Shown here in pieces: positions 1 through 8,031 of a DNA stretch of 16,466 nucleotides. The notes below the pieces were generated by a model. It worked only from the letters and a program-made list of their open reading frames with translations, was not told the DNA's origin and searched no databases. A program made the translations under genes and the position numbers. Where the stretch lies: assembly GCA_945622055.1 (NCBI GenBank), contig CALZBV010000026.1, positions 1-16,466 of the forward strand. The letters are read 5' to 3'. Position 1 is the stretch's first letter. Every line of letters starts with the position of its first letter. The stretch comes from an uncultured Clostridia bacterium (GTDB taxonomy: Bacteria; Bacillota; Clostridia; Lachnospirales; Lachnospiraceae).

Positions 1-25
1 TTATTCTTTTGAAGCGTATTGTTTC

Positions 26-193
26 TCATTCACAAACCTGCCTGTAATGTAGCAGGTAGGCCAGGATTGTTCCCCCGCTTTCATAACAAGAATATCGCTT
101 TGCGATATTCTGCGCCGGTTGTTCCCATAAGCACCGGGCTTCATCGTGAAGCTCCATCCGTATGCCCATGAATATATGCGTTTCATCATCCAT
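26..193 (-). CDS. Doubtful small ORF downstream of MATE gene
   Basis: This is a 55-codon reading frame that I do not recognise. An ideal AAAAGGAGGA ribosome binding site (201-210) lies directly after the MATE stop codon and sits 8 nt before the ATG at 193, so translation coupled to the MATE gene is plausible. A second frame starts at an ATG at 189 (12 nt from the same site), encodes 62 residues and stops at 1-3. The two overlap almost fully and at most one is likely real. The first half of the 193 frame (acidic, starts MDDETHIF) and the second half of the 189 frame (contains SQSDILVMKAGEQ) each look protein-like, which would fit one gene with a frameshift near 100-125. No signal peptide or membrane segment is seen in either. 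Function unknown. Confidence 0.35.
   Translation of the reverse strand: MDDETHIFMGIRMELHDEARCLWEQPAQNIAKRYSCYESGGTILAYLLHYRQVCE
89..111. repeat. Perfect 10-bp inverted repeat
   Basis: AGAATATCGC (89-98) and GCGATATTCT (102-111) form a perfect 10-bp stem with a 3-nt loop. It lies inside the small overlapping frames after the MATE gene. Neither strand has a clear T-run after it, so it is not a standard terminator. It could be an mRNA hairpin or a binding site, or be chance. Confidence 0.5.
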
Positions 194-213
194 CAGGACT
201 TCCTCCTTTTGAC

Positions 214-1587
214 TCAATCCCGGTTTTCTCCCCAGTCCTCCCTTGTAATATTCTTCAGCCACTTTCCGCTCTTGTAGTGCCCGATTACCCACGGCCATTT
301 CACAAACTCATCCGTGCAAAGCAGGAAGTATACCAAAAGCACCGGAAGCTTTAATACAAACGCTGCGAAAAAGCCAAGCGGGACCGCATAGCACCACATG
401 TCAATCGTATCACAGATAAATCCGAACCGGCTGTCACCTCCGGCACGGAAAATGCCCGCAATCAGAGATGTATTGACTGCCGTTCCGGAAATATAGTACG
501 TATTGATGAGAAGCATCCATTTCAGATAATGCATTGCCGTAGGAGTCAGCGTTGTGGACGCATAGCGAAGCACAAACGGCATGCTGCAAAGTACAATCAC
601 TCCGCCCAGAATTCCGCTGATAACCGTCAGCTTCATCATCTTCCTTGCCCCGGACCTTGCCTCCGCCAATCTGTTTTCCCCAATGATTTTTCCAATCAGT
701 ATTCCCCCGGCGCTTGCAATCCCGTAACAGAAAATCGTACCAAGATTTCGAACAACCACCACGAGCGCATTTGCTGCCACCGCGTCATCTCCCATGTGTC
801 CGATGATTACCGCATACATGGAAAACGCAACTCCCCAGACAATATCATTTCCAAGTGCCGGAAGAGACAGATGTACAAAATCCTGAAACAGAACCTTGTT
901 CTTTATAAACAGATACGACAGCCTGAGCTTTACGTCCTTACTCCGGACTGATACAATCACACAGCCGGCAAGTTCAACCGCACGGGAAATTGAGGTTGCA
1001 AGTGCAACCCCCATAATTCCAAGCTTCGGTGCACCCAAAAGACCAAAAATAAATACTGCATTTAACAGGATATTCAGGGAAAATGCCATTGTATTTAACA
1101 GCGTACAAACCGTAACCCGCTCAATGCTTCGCAGCACCGACAAGTAAATCTCAATGATACCCCAGCAAAAATACGCAACACTCAAAATTCTAAGATACGA
1201 CGCACCAAGCGTAATCAACTCAGGTTCATCCGTAAACAGCATCATCATCGGTCGCGGAATAATCGCAGCGCACAAAGAAAAGGTAACCGAAAACAGCATG
1301 GAAAAACGTAGCGCAATTCCCTGCACCACATTGACGGCCTGCATATCCCCTTTTCCGTAGTACTGCGCACAAAGCATCGTAACCCCGGTCCCCAGTCCAT
1401 AGAATACCGAGAATAATACATTGGCATACTGGGATGCCAGCGAAACCGCAGAGATTGCCGACTGTCCGACAAACTTTAACATAACCACATCCGCAGAGCT
1501 TACCGCCGCACTCAGTAAATTCTGAATCAGAATCGGCAGAACCAGCTTAAAAATCTGATTGTAAAACTCATCCTTTGTTTTCTTCAT
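214..1587 (-). CDS. MATE family multidrug efflux transporter
   Basis: A 457-residue integral membrane protein of the multidrug and toxic compound extrusion (MATE) family, which exports drugs in exchange for Na+ or H+. The length is typical for the family. About twelve hydrophobic segments are visible in two similar halves, and the N-terminal half has the MATE-like stretch VLPILIQNLLSAAVSSADVV (about 17-36) followed by a region around LFSVFYGLGTGVTMLCAQYY. The ATG at 1587 is preceded by an AAGGAAAGAG ribosome binding site, and the start lies inside the 3' end of the ABC-F gene (20-bp overlap), so the two are translationally linked. The pairing with an ABC-F protein suggests drug or natural-product resistance, although the substrate cannot be read from sequence. 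Transcription probably starts at the promoter at 3417-3445. Confidence 0.93.
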   Translation of the reverse strand: MKKTKDEFYNQIFKLVLPILIQNLLSAAVSSADVVMLKFVGQSAISAVSLASQYANVLFSVFYGLGTGVTMLCAQYYGKGDMQAVNVVQGIALRFSMLFSVTFSLCAAIIPRPMMMLFTDEPELITLGASYLRILSVAYFCWGIIEIYLSVLRSIERVTVCTLLNTMAFSLNILLNAVFIFGLLGAPKLGIMGVALATSISRAVELAGCVIVSVRSKDVKLRLSYLFIKNKVLFQDFVHLSLPALGNDIVWGVAFSMYAVIIGHMGDDAVAANALVVVVRNLGTIFCYGIASAGGILIGKIIGENRLAEARSGARKMMKLTVISGILGGVIVLCSMPFVLRYASTTLTPTAMHYLKWMLLINTYYISGTAVNTSLIAGIFRAGGDSRFGFICDTIDMWCYAVPLGFFAAFVLKLPVLLVYFLLCTDEFVKWPWVIGHYKSGKWLKNITREDWGENRD

Positions 1588-3145
1588 TTTTTTCTCTTTC
1601 CTTAAGCCCCTCAGGCGTTAATTCATATATTTTGTCACACACTTCATCGATAAACTTCCGGTCGTGGGAAATACTGATAATTGCCCCCGGAAATTCACGC
1701 ATCATCTTTCGAATTACCGGACCCGATAACGGTGAAAAATTTCTTGTCGGCTCATCCAGAATCAATACGTTTGCCCCTGAAAGGCTCATCTTTAAGAGAA
1801 GCACCTTTGCCTTCTGCCCTCCGGACAATTCCCGTATCGGATGCTCCATCTCATCTGCCGTATATTTCAGGGAACCCAGATAGGTCCTGATTCTTGTTCG
1901 TTCCTCCCGCTCCCCTGTTTTGTCCAGATAATCGACCGGCGTCAGATCAAGCATCAGCTGCTCCTCATAATTCTGAGGCATATACTCCGCACGTATATCT
2001 GTTCTTTGCAAAAGTACATCGGCAATCTGCTTAAGCAGGGTTGTTTTTCCCACGCCATTCGCTCCGACAATACAGATTTTCTCAGAACCTCTTATCCGAA
2101 GAAAAATATCTCTTGCCAGTACCCGTGACGCGGAAGCTTTCCCCTCCTCCGGTGTCAAAAGCTCCGGCAATCCGAATTCTATAACTGTTTTTCCTGCCGG
2201 AATAGCACTCTCTTTTGTACCAAGCTTAAAGAAAATGGCATCCTCCTGCTCCGGCATCTCTGTCATTTCCTTATCTTCGCGTTCAAAACGCTTTTCCATG
2301 GATTTCACTGTATGCATCTTATCCTTCAGATTCTTTGCCGTACCCGGATCCTGCCTTGAAACCGATGCAAGACTATTCTGCACGCTTTGATAAATGCGCC
2401 TGTACTTTTCATCTCTGATTTCCTTCTCTCTACGGTCATTGAAGGCCTGCCTCTCCTGTCGTTCGAAATTCCGAATCCTTTCCTCTGCATAGCTTCGGTA
2501 CGGCTTCTTTGCAACCGTATATCTGCTCTTTGTTTTTCTTTGAAGCTGCTCGATATGTATCACCATATTTGCCGTATTCTCAATCAGGGTTTCATCATGG
2601 GAAATAAAAAGCACGATATGCTCCCATTCCTTTATTAAGGTTTCTAAAAGCTCAAGTGTAGCCATATCAATATCGTTGGACGGCTCATCCAAAAGCAATG
2701 CAGTGGGCTCCTGCATCAGAAGCCTCATAAGCTGGGCCTTAATCTTTTCGCCACCCGAAAGACGAAACATCTTCTGTTCACTGTAAAAGAAATCCAATTC
2801 CACCCTAAAGCGCTTTGCATACCCTGCCAGCTCCTTTGGCGTCTGATTCCAGAAGCCTTCTGCTTCCGAGAAGAATTCATACAAGGTCTTTTCTTTTTCT
2901 TCCGGCAAAAGCTCCTGTGGCAGATAGCCCAGCCGCTCCTGCCCGCATATGCGGCTTCCCTTTGCTTCTGCGTAATCATCCACCATCTCCGGACGATAAA
3001 TCCATTTCATCAAAGTAGATTTTCCATTGCCCTCTTCCCCAATGATGACCACCTTATCTCCATCATTTAGTACAAGGCTGAAGTTCTCCAGGATTACACG
3101 CAAATCCTTCCGGTGTGTGATGGTAAGCCCGTTTATCTGTAACAT
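1568..3145 (-). CDS. ABC-F family ATPase, ribosome-protection type
   Basis: A 525-residue soluble protein with two ABC ATPase domains and no membrane segment, the ABC-F layout. These proteins act on the ribosome as translation factors or displace antibiotics. Domain 1: Walker A GEEGNGKST (36-44), signature LSGGE (129-133), Walker B LLLDEPSND (150-158). A charged linker of about 100 residues (200-300) is rich in Arg, Lys and Glu. Domain 2: Walker A GANGVGKTT (361-369), signature LSGGQ (440-444), Walker B LILDEPTRN (461-469), SHD (493-495). The second domain has DEPTRNFSPLSGP where most ABC-F proteins have DEPTNHLD, which suggests a divergent subfamily. I chose the ATG at 3145 because GGGAGGGG lies 6 nt before it; an in-frame upstream start at 3196 has no such site and falls in the leader hairpin. 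First gene of an operon with the MATE transporter. The specific antibiotic is unknown. Confidence 0.9.
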   Translation of the reverse strand: MLQINGLTITHRKDLRVILENFSLVLNDGDKVVIIGEEGNGKSTLMKWIYRPEMVDDYAEAKGSRICGQERLGYLPQELLPEEKEKTLYEFFSEAEGFWNQTPKELAGYAKRFRVELDFFYSEQKMFRLSGGEKIKAQLMRLLMQEPTALLLDEPSNDIDMATLELLETLIKEWEHIVLFISHDETLIENTANMVIHIEQLQRKTKSRYTVAKKPYRSYAEERIRNFERQERQAFNDRREKEIRDEKYRRIYQSVQNSLASVSRQDPGTAKNLKDKMHTVKSMEKRFEREDKEMTEMPEQEDAIFFKLGTKESAIPAGKTVIEFGLPELLTPEEGKASASRVLARDIFLRIRGSEKICIVGANGVGKTTLLKQIADVLLQRTDIRAEYMPQNYEEQLMLDLTPVDYLDKTGEREERTRIRTYLGSLKYTADEMEHPIRELSGGQKAKVLLLKMSLSGANVLILDEPTRNFSPLSGPVIRKMMREFPGAIISISHDRKFIDEVCDKIYELTPEGLKEREKNEENKG

Positions 3146-3410
3146 ATTGCCCCTCCCTTTGCCTGCACGTAAAATCAGCCTACTTTGCATGCGCAAAATA
3201 GGCTCGCAGAAATGGACCTCTGTCTATTATCCTACAGATAACAAAAAAGAGAACGATACCTGCGGTAATCCAACTTAAGCGCACACAAACAGGCCTGCAC
3301 CTACAGGTCTTCCTAAACTATGTGTTTCACCTAAATCAAATTATCTTTGAATCATTCCCTCACCTTACACAATTCGTGTTCTTTCTTTTTATTTATTTGC
3401 CCTCTCAGAC
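3146..3410 (-). promoter_or_regulatory. Long 5' leader of ABC-F operon, likely attenuator
   Basis: About 265 nt separate the predicted transcription start from the ABC-F start codon. On the minus strand this leader holds a possible 4-codon peptide (3341-3355, ATG ATT CAA AGA TAA) behind AAGGTGAGGGA, a weak hairpin with a bulge (3255-3270) followed by six Ts (3243-3248), and a strong hairpin at 3177-3204. ABC-F resistance genes are often controlled by leader peptides and premature termination, so attenuation is a reasonable reading, but it is inference. No competing antiterminator stem was worked out by eye. Confidence 0.5.
3171..3204 (-). terminator. Leader hairpin, attenuator-like, before ABC-F gene
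   Basis: On the minus strand AGCCTATTTTGC pairs with GCAAAGTAGGCT (12 bp, one T-G wobble, 4-nt loop GCAT) across 3177-3204, followed by GATTTT. The T-run is short, so termination would be partial. The hairpin ends about 30 nt before the ABC-F start codon, just upstream of the ribosome binding site. Confidence 0.55.
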
Positions 3411-3416
3411 ATAATT

Positions 3417-3445
3417 ATAATAACATACCCGATTCAGGATTGCAA
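3417..3445 (-). promoter_or_regulatory. Predicted sigma-A promoter of ABC-F/MATE operon
   Basis: TTGCAA (3440-3445) and TATTAT (3417-3422) are spaced by 17 bp. The -10 box is preceded by TGT, an extended -10 element. Transcription would start near 3410. Both boxes match the vegetative consensus well (4/6 and 5/6). Confidence 0.6.
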
Positions 3446-3525
3446 TATACTAATTTGAAGCCAGCCGTTTCATTTCAGTTTTGTAAATCCGCTTCATGAA
3501 TATATTCTCTGCAACGGCAGGATAG

Positions 3526-3571
3526 AAAAACTTCATGGGGCTGTCACATTAATGCAATGTAATAGCCCCAT
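3526..3571 (-). terminator. Terminator of exported-protein operon
   Basis: On the minus strand, just past the stop codon of the SPOR/Cpl-7 gene, ATGGGGCT (3564-3571) pairs with AGCCCCAT (3535-3542). An inner ACATT/AATGT stem extends the hairpin. Four bases later comes a TTTTT run (3526-3530). The gap before the T-run is a little long for a textbook terminator. Confidence 0.6.
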
Positions 3572-3588
3572 TCCATATGCTTATTCTC

Positions 3589-5523
3589 TTATCTTAACAT
3601 TTCATTTACTTTATCCTGTACTTTTCTGTAATCATATCCGGCTTTTGTAAGACGTTCCTTTCGCTCAGAGCCGTTCCCCCATTTTCCGCTGATTACTTCT
3701 TTTGCAAGAGTCTCAACACTCTTCTCTTCGGAAACCGGCGGTAAAGCAGATTCCTCTTGTTTCTCCTGTCCTTCCGGTTTTTCCGGGTTAACCGGCTCAG
3801 CCACATTATCTGAAGCTTCTTCCGTTACCCACCTTTTTGCTTTTACAATAAATGTCTTTAATCCAGCTTTCTTTAACTTACTCTCTGCCTTTTTTGCCTC
3901 TTCCTTTGTTTCAAACAGTTCCGTCTGAACACGGTACAGATTATTGCTTTGCTCTAAGTACATGGCAAATCCCAGCTTATTTCCCTTTTCCATCCACTTT
4001 GTTGCATTTTCTTTCTTGGAAAAAGCACCAATCTGAACCGCATAGCCTTCCTTTAATACCGGCTCAACAGGCTTCATCGATTTCTCATTTACTACAAGGA
4101 TATACTCTGAAGCATGTGCAAAGGTAAAATAAGCCATACCGTCTTCCGTTATTTTGTTTGCACAGATAAACTCCAGCTTCTTCGTATTTTCATTGTAATA
4201 AAACAGGTTCGCATACTTACCGGCGTTTTCCTTATCCTGCTTTACGCAAAGAGTCGCAGTAAAATTAAACTCGCCATCATGTGCAAAACTCATCTTTGTA
4301 TACGCCTTGTTTCCTATAACCGTTTGAATGGTCTTGTCAGGAATAATGTCATTCGCATTGTCACCAAGCTTAATTCCCAAATCAATACCTTCTGCTCCTG
4401 TAAAAGCACCTTCCTTCAAGTCTTTTCCGTTAATGCTCCATGAAATACCTTCTTCCAGTTGCAGAACAAGTGTTACATCTTTTCCGCCAATTTCCTCCAG
4501 TACAGTTTCCGGCAGTTCTGTGATACCCTCAAGTTCAGCAAGAACCAGCTCACCACTTTCTATCTTTTGGATCTCATTCACAACTGCTTTCCAACCACCT
4601 TCATCAGCAACGAATATTGCTTCTCTATCGCCGGTATTGCCACCTGTCGGTTCTTCTTCCGCCGGAGCCTTCGTCGGGACAGGAGTACTCGTTGGCGTTG
4701 GGGTCACCGTCGGCGTTGGTGCCACGGTCGGCGTTGGGGTCGCCGTCGGTATTGGTGCCACCGTCGGTATTGGGGTCGCCGTCGGCATTGGTGTCACGGT
4801 CGGCGTTGGTGTCGCGGTCGGCGTTGGTATTGGGGTCGCCGTCGGCGTTGGTGCCACGGTCGGCGTTGGGGTCACCGTCGGCGTTGGTATTGGGGTCGCC
4901 GTCGGTATTGGTGCCACCGTCGGTATTGGGGTCGCCGTCGGCGTTGGTGCCACGGTCGGCGTTGGTATTGGGGTCGCCGTCGGTGTTGGCTCCACGGTCG
5001 GCGTTGGTGTTGCCGTCGGTATTGGGGTTGCGGTCGGCATTGGGGTCGCCGTCGGCATTGGGGTCGCCGTCGGTGTTGGTGTCACGGTCGGCGTTGGCTC
5101 CACGGTCGGCGTTGGTGTTGCCGTCGGTATTGGGGTCGCCGTCGGTATTGGGGTCGCCGTCGGTGTTGGGGTCGCCGTTGGCAAAGAAACCGTAGTTTCC
5201 TGTGCCGTACCGCTGCCGTTATAGTTTATTACGTACACCTTATACGTTTTCCCGGCTACAAGTGTACAAGAAAGGGTTGCGTTAAACTTACCGGCTGTTA
5301 CGGCGTGTGTTTCCAGCGTTACAATATCCGTTCCGTCCAGTACTTCAATCAACACTGCAGCCACATCCTCATCTGTTGTTCCGGATACAGTTACTCCCTG
5401 TAAATCACCTGAAGCAGCTACCGTCGTAATATCAGAAGCTGCATACGCCTTCGTATCTCCACTCATGACACCCAGCAGGAGAAGACAAGCAAGCAAAGCT
5501 AAGCCACGTATCATTTTCTTCAT
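3589..5523 (-). CDS. Exported protein with Pro-Thr linker, SPOR and Cpl-7 domains
   Basis: A 644-residue secreted protein that should bind peptidoglycan. Residues 1-29 form a signal peptide (KK, hydrophobic LALLACLLLLGVM, cleavage near AYA-AS). Residues 30-114 look like an Ig-like beta-sandwich. Residues 115-287 are an almost pure Pro-Thr repeat linker. Residues 300-480 form an unrecognised beta-rich domain. Residues 491-565 resemble a SPOR domain (GYAVQIGAFSKKENA start, YRVQTELF in the middle); SPOR domains bind glycan strands stripped of stem peptides. Residues 603-642 match the Cpl-7/CW_7 wall-binding repeat (LAKEVISGKWGNG, RLTKAGYDY, VQDKVNEML). No sortase motif or membrane anchor follows, so attachment would be non-covalent. 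No catalytic domain is seen. It starts 17 nt after the upstream exported-protein gene, so the two form an operon. Domain calls are from remembered motifs. Confidence 0.85.
   Translation of the reverse strand: MKKMIRGLALLACLLLLGVMSGDTKAYAASDITTVAASGDLQGVTVSGTTDEDVAAVLIEVLDGTDIVTLETHAVTAGKFNATLSCTLVAGKTYKVYVINYNGSGTAQETTVSLPTATPTPTATPIPTATPIPTATPTPTVEPTPTVTPTPTATPMPTATPMPTATPIPTATPTPTVEPTPTATPIPTPTVAPTPTATPIPTVAPIPTATPIPTPTVTPTPTVAPTPTATPIPTPTATPTPTVTPMPTATPIPTVAPIPTATPTPTVAPTPTVTPTPTSTPVPTKAPAEEEPTGGNTGDREAIFVADEGGWKAVVNEIQKIESGELVLAELEGITELPETVLEEIGGKDVTLVLQLEEGISWSINGKDLKEGAFTGAEGIDLGIKLGDNANDIIPDKTIQTVIGNKAYTKMSFAHDGEFNFTATLCVKQDKENAGKYANLFYYNENTKKLEFICANKITEDGMAYFTFAHASEYILVVNEKSMKPVEPVLKEGYAVQIGAFSKKENATKWMEKGNKLGFAMYLEQSNNLYRVQTELFETKEEAKKAESKLKKAGLKTFIVKAKRWVTEEASDNVAEPVNPEKPEGQEKQEESALPPVSEEKSVETLAKEVISGKWGNGSERKERLTKAGYDYRKVQDKVNEMLR
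4663..5181 (-). repeat. Tandem repeat array coding Pro-Thr linker
   Basis: About 520 bp of 12- and 18-bp units encode PTPT, PTATPI, PTVAPT and similar blocks (residues 115-287). Larger copies are visible: a 53-nt stretch at 4734-4786 recurs exactly at 4890-4942 (156 bp apart), and a 41-nt stretch at 4988-5028 recurs at 5096-5136 (108 bp apart). These show duplication by slippage or unequal recombination. All shifts are multiples of 3, so the frame is kept. The array leaves long open frames on the other strand that are not genes. Confidence 0.95.
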
Positions 5524-5540
5524 AATCTGTCCCTGCCTTT

Positions 5541-7940
5541 CTACTCACTAAAGTCAAATACTTTTCCTACACCTTTTCCGGCACCTAATTTCGCACCCTG
5601 TACCGTTCCATCTTCCTTTACATCCGGTATTGCAATTGCCTCTACCTTTACCGGTGCATTACTACCGTCTCCCATATAAAGAATGTAATCACTCATTGCT
5701 ACTTTTTCCTCTGTTGCAGCTGTAAAATAATCACTCCTTAACAGACGTCTTTCCACACTTCCGTCAGCGTAAGTATACGTCACAAACAAGGATACATTCG
5801 GGGCATCGGTATCGCTGCCGGTCGGATAATAATACGTTGCGTAGTAAGCAAGTCCATAGTTTCCGTGAACTTTTCCGCTGTTTTTCGCTTTATATGCCTC
5901 ATAAACAGAAGCATCTAATTCAGCTCCCATATCATGACCGTGGAAAATAGTAACCGTTTTTGTATCTCCCGCTGTCCCACCGCCGTCAATCTGGATACCG
6001 ACACGGTTGATTTTTACAATTCCGCTTACCGTAGCTCCGGCAGACGAATAGGTTACCTTAAGCCGAACAGTATCATAAAAATCCGACAGGAAATGAATGA
6101 TATACGCATCCGAAGCTTCCTTCTTCTCGATTTTAACCGCATTCTCCGTAATTCCGTCCAAAAGCTCTACCGATTCGATCCCGTTAACCTTAAGACCATT
6201 TGCTTTGCCGGATGTAATCGGTGTTATCTCAATCTGACTAAATCCGAAATAAATGCTCTTCTCTGTATTACTGGCTTCATCACTTCCGGTTTCTGCAATG
6301 GATAAACTGCTTTCAGAGCTCCAGGCAGCAGGCTCCTTCTCTTCTCCGATGCCGTTCAGTGTCACGCCCATAAAGTCCGGTGTCATAACAACGAACTTAC
6401 CGCCCATGGATTCCTTCCTGACAGCACCTGCGGAAAAGCCGGCCGCATAATAGCGCTTTGATGATTTATCAGACAGGACCTCATTTGCCTGTGCATAGTT
6501 TCCGAAAAGCACAATATCTTCCTCTCTGTCAAACTCCGCCACAAGGACAAGGGCAGATGCATTTAAGCCTTCAAATCTTTCGGAGTCATCTGCGTTTTCA
6601 TCAGCGTACGAATACGAATCACGTACAAAATATGTATCCTTAACCTTTATGATAACCTGCTCTGCACTATCTTTCGTATTAATCAGATAAACCTTTGCGG
6701 TAAGAACAATCGGGCTTTCTAATACGGTGGCCTCAGATTCTTCTTCCGGAAATACAGTTAAGTCCTGTCTGTTTTCATACAGCTTATCAATTGTTATCGT
6801 AACCTCATATGCATCAAATATGTGCGTAGCCCCACTTTTATCGGTTGCAGTAATCGATTCACCCGCAAGCGGAGCATCACTTATTGTTGCTAACGCCAGG
6901 AGCTTTTCCATATTGAGATTCAGATTTGTCGGGTCCTGCTTGTTGAAATCCTCTATCAGACCAAGTGCAGCGCCTTCCTCCTGATATCTGCCCTCGTTTA
7001 CCCGGAAGCCGTCATAGAGAGTCCGCATGAGACCATAGCTCAAATCCTCCGAATCAGCGGCACTACTATCATTGATGTCACCGAATGCAAAATAAGTTGT
7101 ATTAAGCTCATCCTGCAGCCGGGTAAAACTGTATTTTTCATTTCCGCCGTTACCGCCTTCGTCAAAAACAACCTGTACATAGTAAAACGTTTTCGGAACC
7201 GGTTGTCCCGTTTCCCAGCTGGTTTCGGTCTGTGTTAACGGTATACTGCACTGACCACCGGTCAAAGCATCCCCCGTCAGTATCAGCCGGCCATCTTCTG
7301 CGCTTGCGTCTCCGCCATCTACCCGGATTTCCTTCGGTCCCTTACCTTCCTCCCAGGTCAAAACCAACTCTGTCTGCATCTCCGGCAGACGTACCTTTGT
7401 AAGGCTTCTGTTAACAAATTTATCCTCGTCTGCTACACCCTGAGCCTCGACAGAGCCATCGCCCTGACAGTCTATCTCCACAACCACAGGCTTTTCCTCA
7501 GTTCCTTCAAAGGCATCATAGTCCGACCACCAGATTTGTACCTCAAACGGAGCATTACTGCTCGGAGTGAAGGAAAATGTATTCTCACTCAATACGATTT
7601 TGTGGGTGGAATCCTCCGCATCCGTTCTGAACACTTCCGGTTCTCCTTCACCGTTTATCACTCTGATTTCAACAACCGGAATCCCATCCTGTCTGTAGCC
7701 CGGTTGCGTCAGTGTAAAAGAAAGTGTCTCGTCTGCCACAAAATCATTAAATACCCATTCTTCTTTCGCTTCGCCGTTTACACTAACTCCTGCCCCGTCA
7801 TTCGAATCAAACAGAAGTGTGTATTGGTTCTCCTGCAGTCCTCCACCACCCGGTTCCTCTTCTGCAAATGCAGCCCTCGGAAACAACGTGAACAAAAGTG
7901 CAAAGCACAGCAGACATGCTACTATTCTTTTCCGTTTCAT
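5541..7940 (-). CDS. Large exported protein of unknown family
   Basis: A 799-residue protein that I cannot assign to a named family. It has a clear signal peptide (MKRKR, then ACLLCFALLFTLF, cleavage after AFA near residue 26), followed by a Gly-rich acidic start. The remainder is rich in short beta-strand patterns and acidic residues, as in bacterial surface proteins built from Ig-like modules. No LPXTG motif, C-terminal anchor, transmembrane helix or catalytic motif is seen; it ends in VFDFSE. I chose the ATG at 7940 because AAAGGAG lies before it and it puts the signal peptide at the N-terminus; an in-frame ATG at 7985 would add 15 residues that do not fit an export signal. It is the first gene of an operon with the SPOR/Cpl-7 protein and faces the double-HTH regulator. 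It may be held at the wall by that partner (inference). Confidence 0.8.
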   Translation of the reverse strand: MKRKRIVACLLCFALLFTLFPRAAFAEEEPGGGGLQENQYTLLFDSNDGAGVSVNGEAKEEWVFNDFVADETLSFTLTQPGYRQDGIPVVEIRVINGEGEPEVFRTDAEDSTHKIVLSENTFSFTPSSNAPFEVQIWWSDYDAFEGTEEKPVVVEIDCQGDGSVEAQGVADEDKFVNRSLTKVRLPEMQTELVLTWEEGKGPKEIRVDGGDASAEDGRLILTGDALTGGQCSIPLTQTETSWETGQPVPKTFYYVQVVFDEGGNGGNEKYSFTRLQDELNTTYFAFGDINDSSAADSEDLSYGLMRTLYDGFRVNEGRYQEEGAALGLIEDFNKQDPTNLNLNMEKLLALATISDAPLAGESITATDKSGATHIFDAYEVTITIDKLYENRQDLTVFPEEESEATVLESPIVLTAKVYLINTKDSAEQVIIKVKDTYFVRDSYSYADENADDSERFEGLNASALVLVAEFDREEDIVLFGNYAQANEVLSDKSSKRYYAAGFSAGAVRKESMGGKFVVMTPDFMGVTLNGIGEEKEPAAWSSESSLSIAETGSDEASNTEKSIYFGFSQIEITPITSGKANGLKVNGIESVELLDGITENAVKIEKKEASDAYIIHFLSDFYDTVRLKVTYSSAGATVSGIVKINRVGIQIDGGGTAGDTKTVTIFHGHDMGAELDASVYEAYKAKNSGKVHGNYGLAYYATYYYPTGSDTDAPNVSLFVTYTYADGSVERRLLRSDYFTAATEEKVAMSDYILYMGDGSNAPVKVEAIAIPDVKEDGTVQGAKLGAGKGVGKVFDFSE

Positions 7941-7996
7941 ATCAACGACTCCTTTCCTCTTTGCAAAATTGCCAAAAAACAACAAGATTTGATATC

Positions 7997-8026
7997 ATTT
8001 TAGTAAAAAAGTCTGCAAAAGCGCAA
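7997..8026 (-). promoter_or_regulatory. Possible promoter of exported-protein operon
   Basis: TAAAAT (minus strand, 7997-8002) is a good -10 box. TTGCGC (8021-8026), 18 bp upstream, is a poor -35 box (3/6). A weak -35 would fit a promoter needing an activator at the adjacent palindrome 8032-8062. Tentative. Confidence 0.35.
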
Positions 8027-8031
8027 GATAC

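Noticed and set aside
4663..5181. CRISPR array
   Set aside because: The repeats are 12-18 bp, in frame and contiguous without unique spacers, and they encode a Pro-Thr linker.
4328..5403. Long plus-strand open frames of about 190-314 codons
   Set aside because: They arise from the stop-free Pro-Thr repeat array read on the other strand; the translations are low-complexity (Val-Gly, Arg-Trp or Ser-Ala-Leu repeats) and the minus-strand gene has signal peptide and domains.
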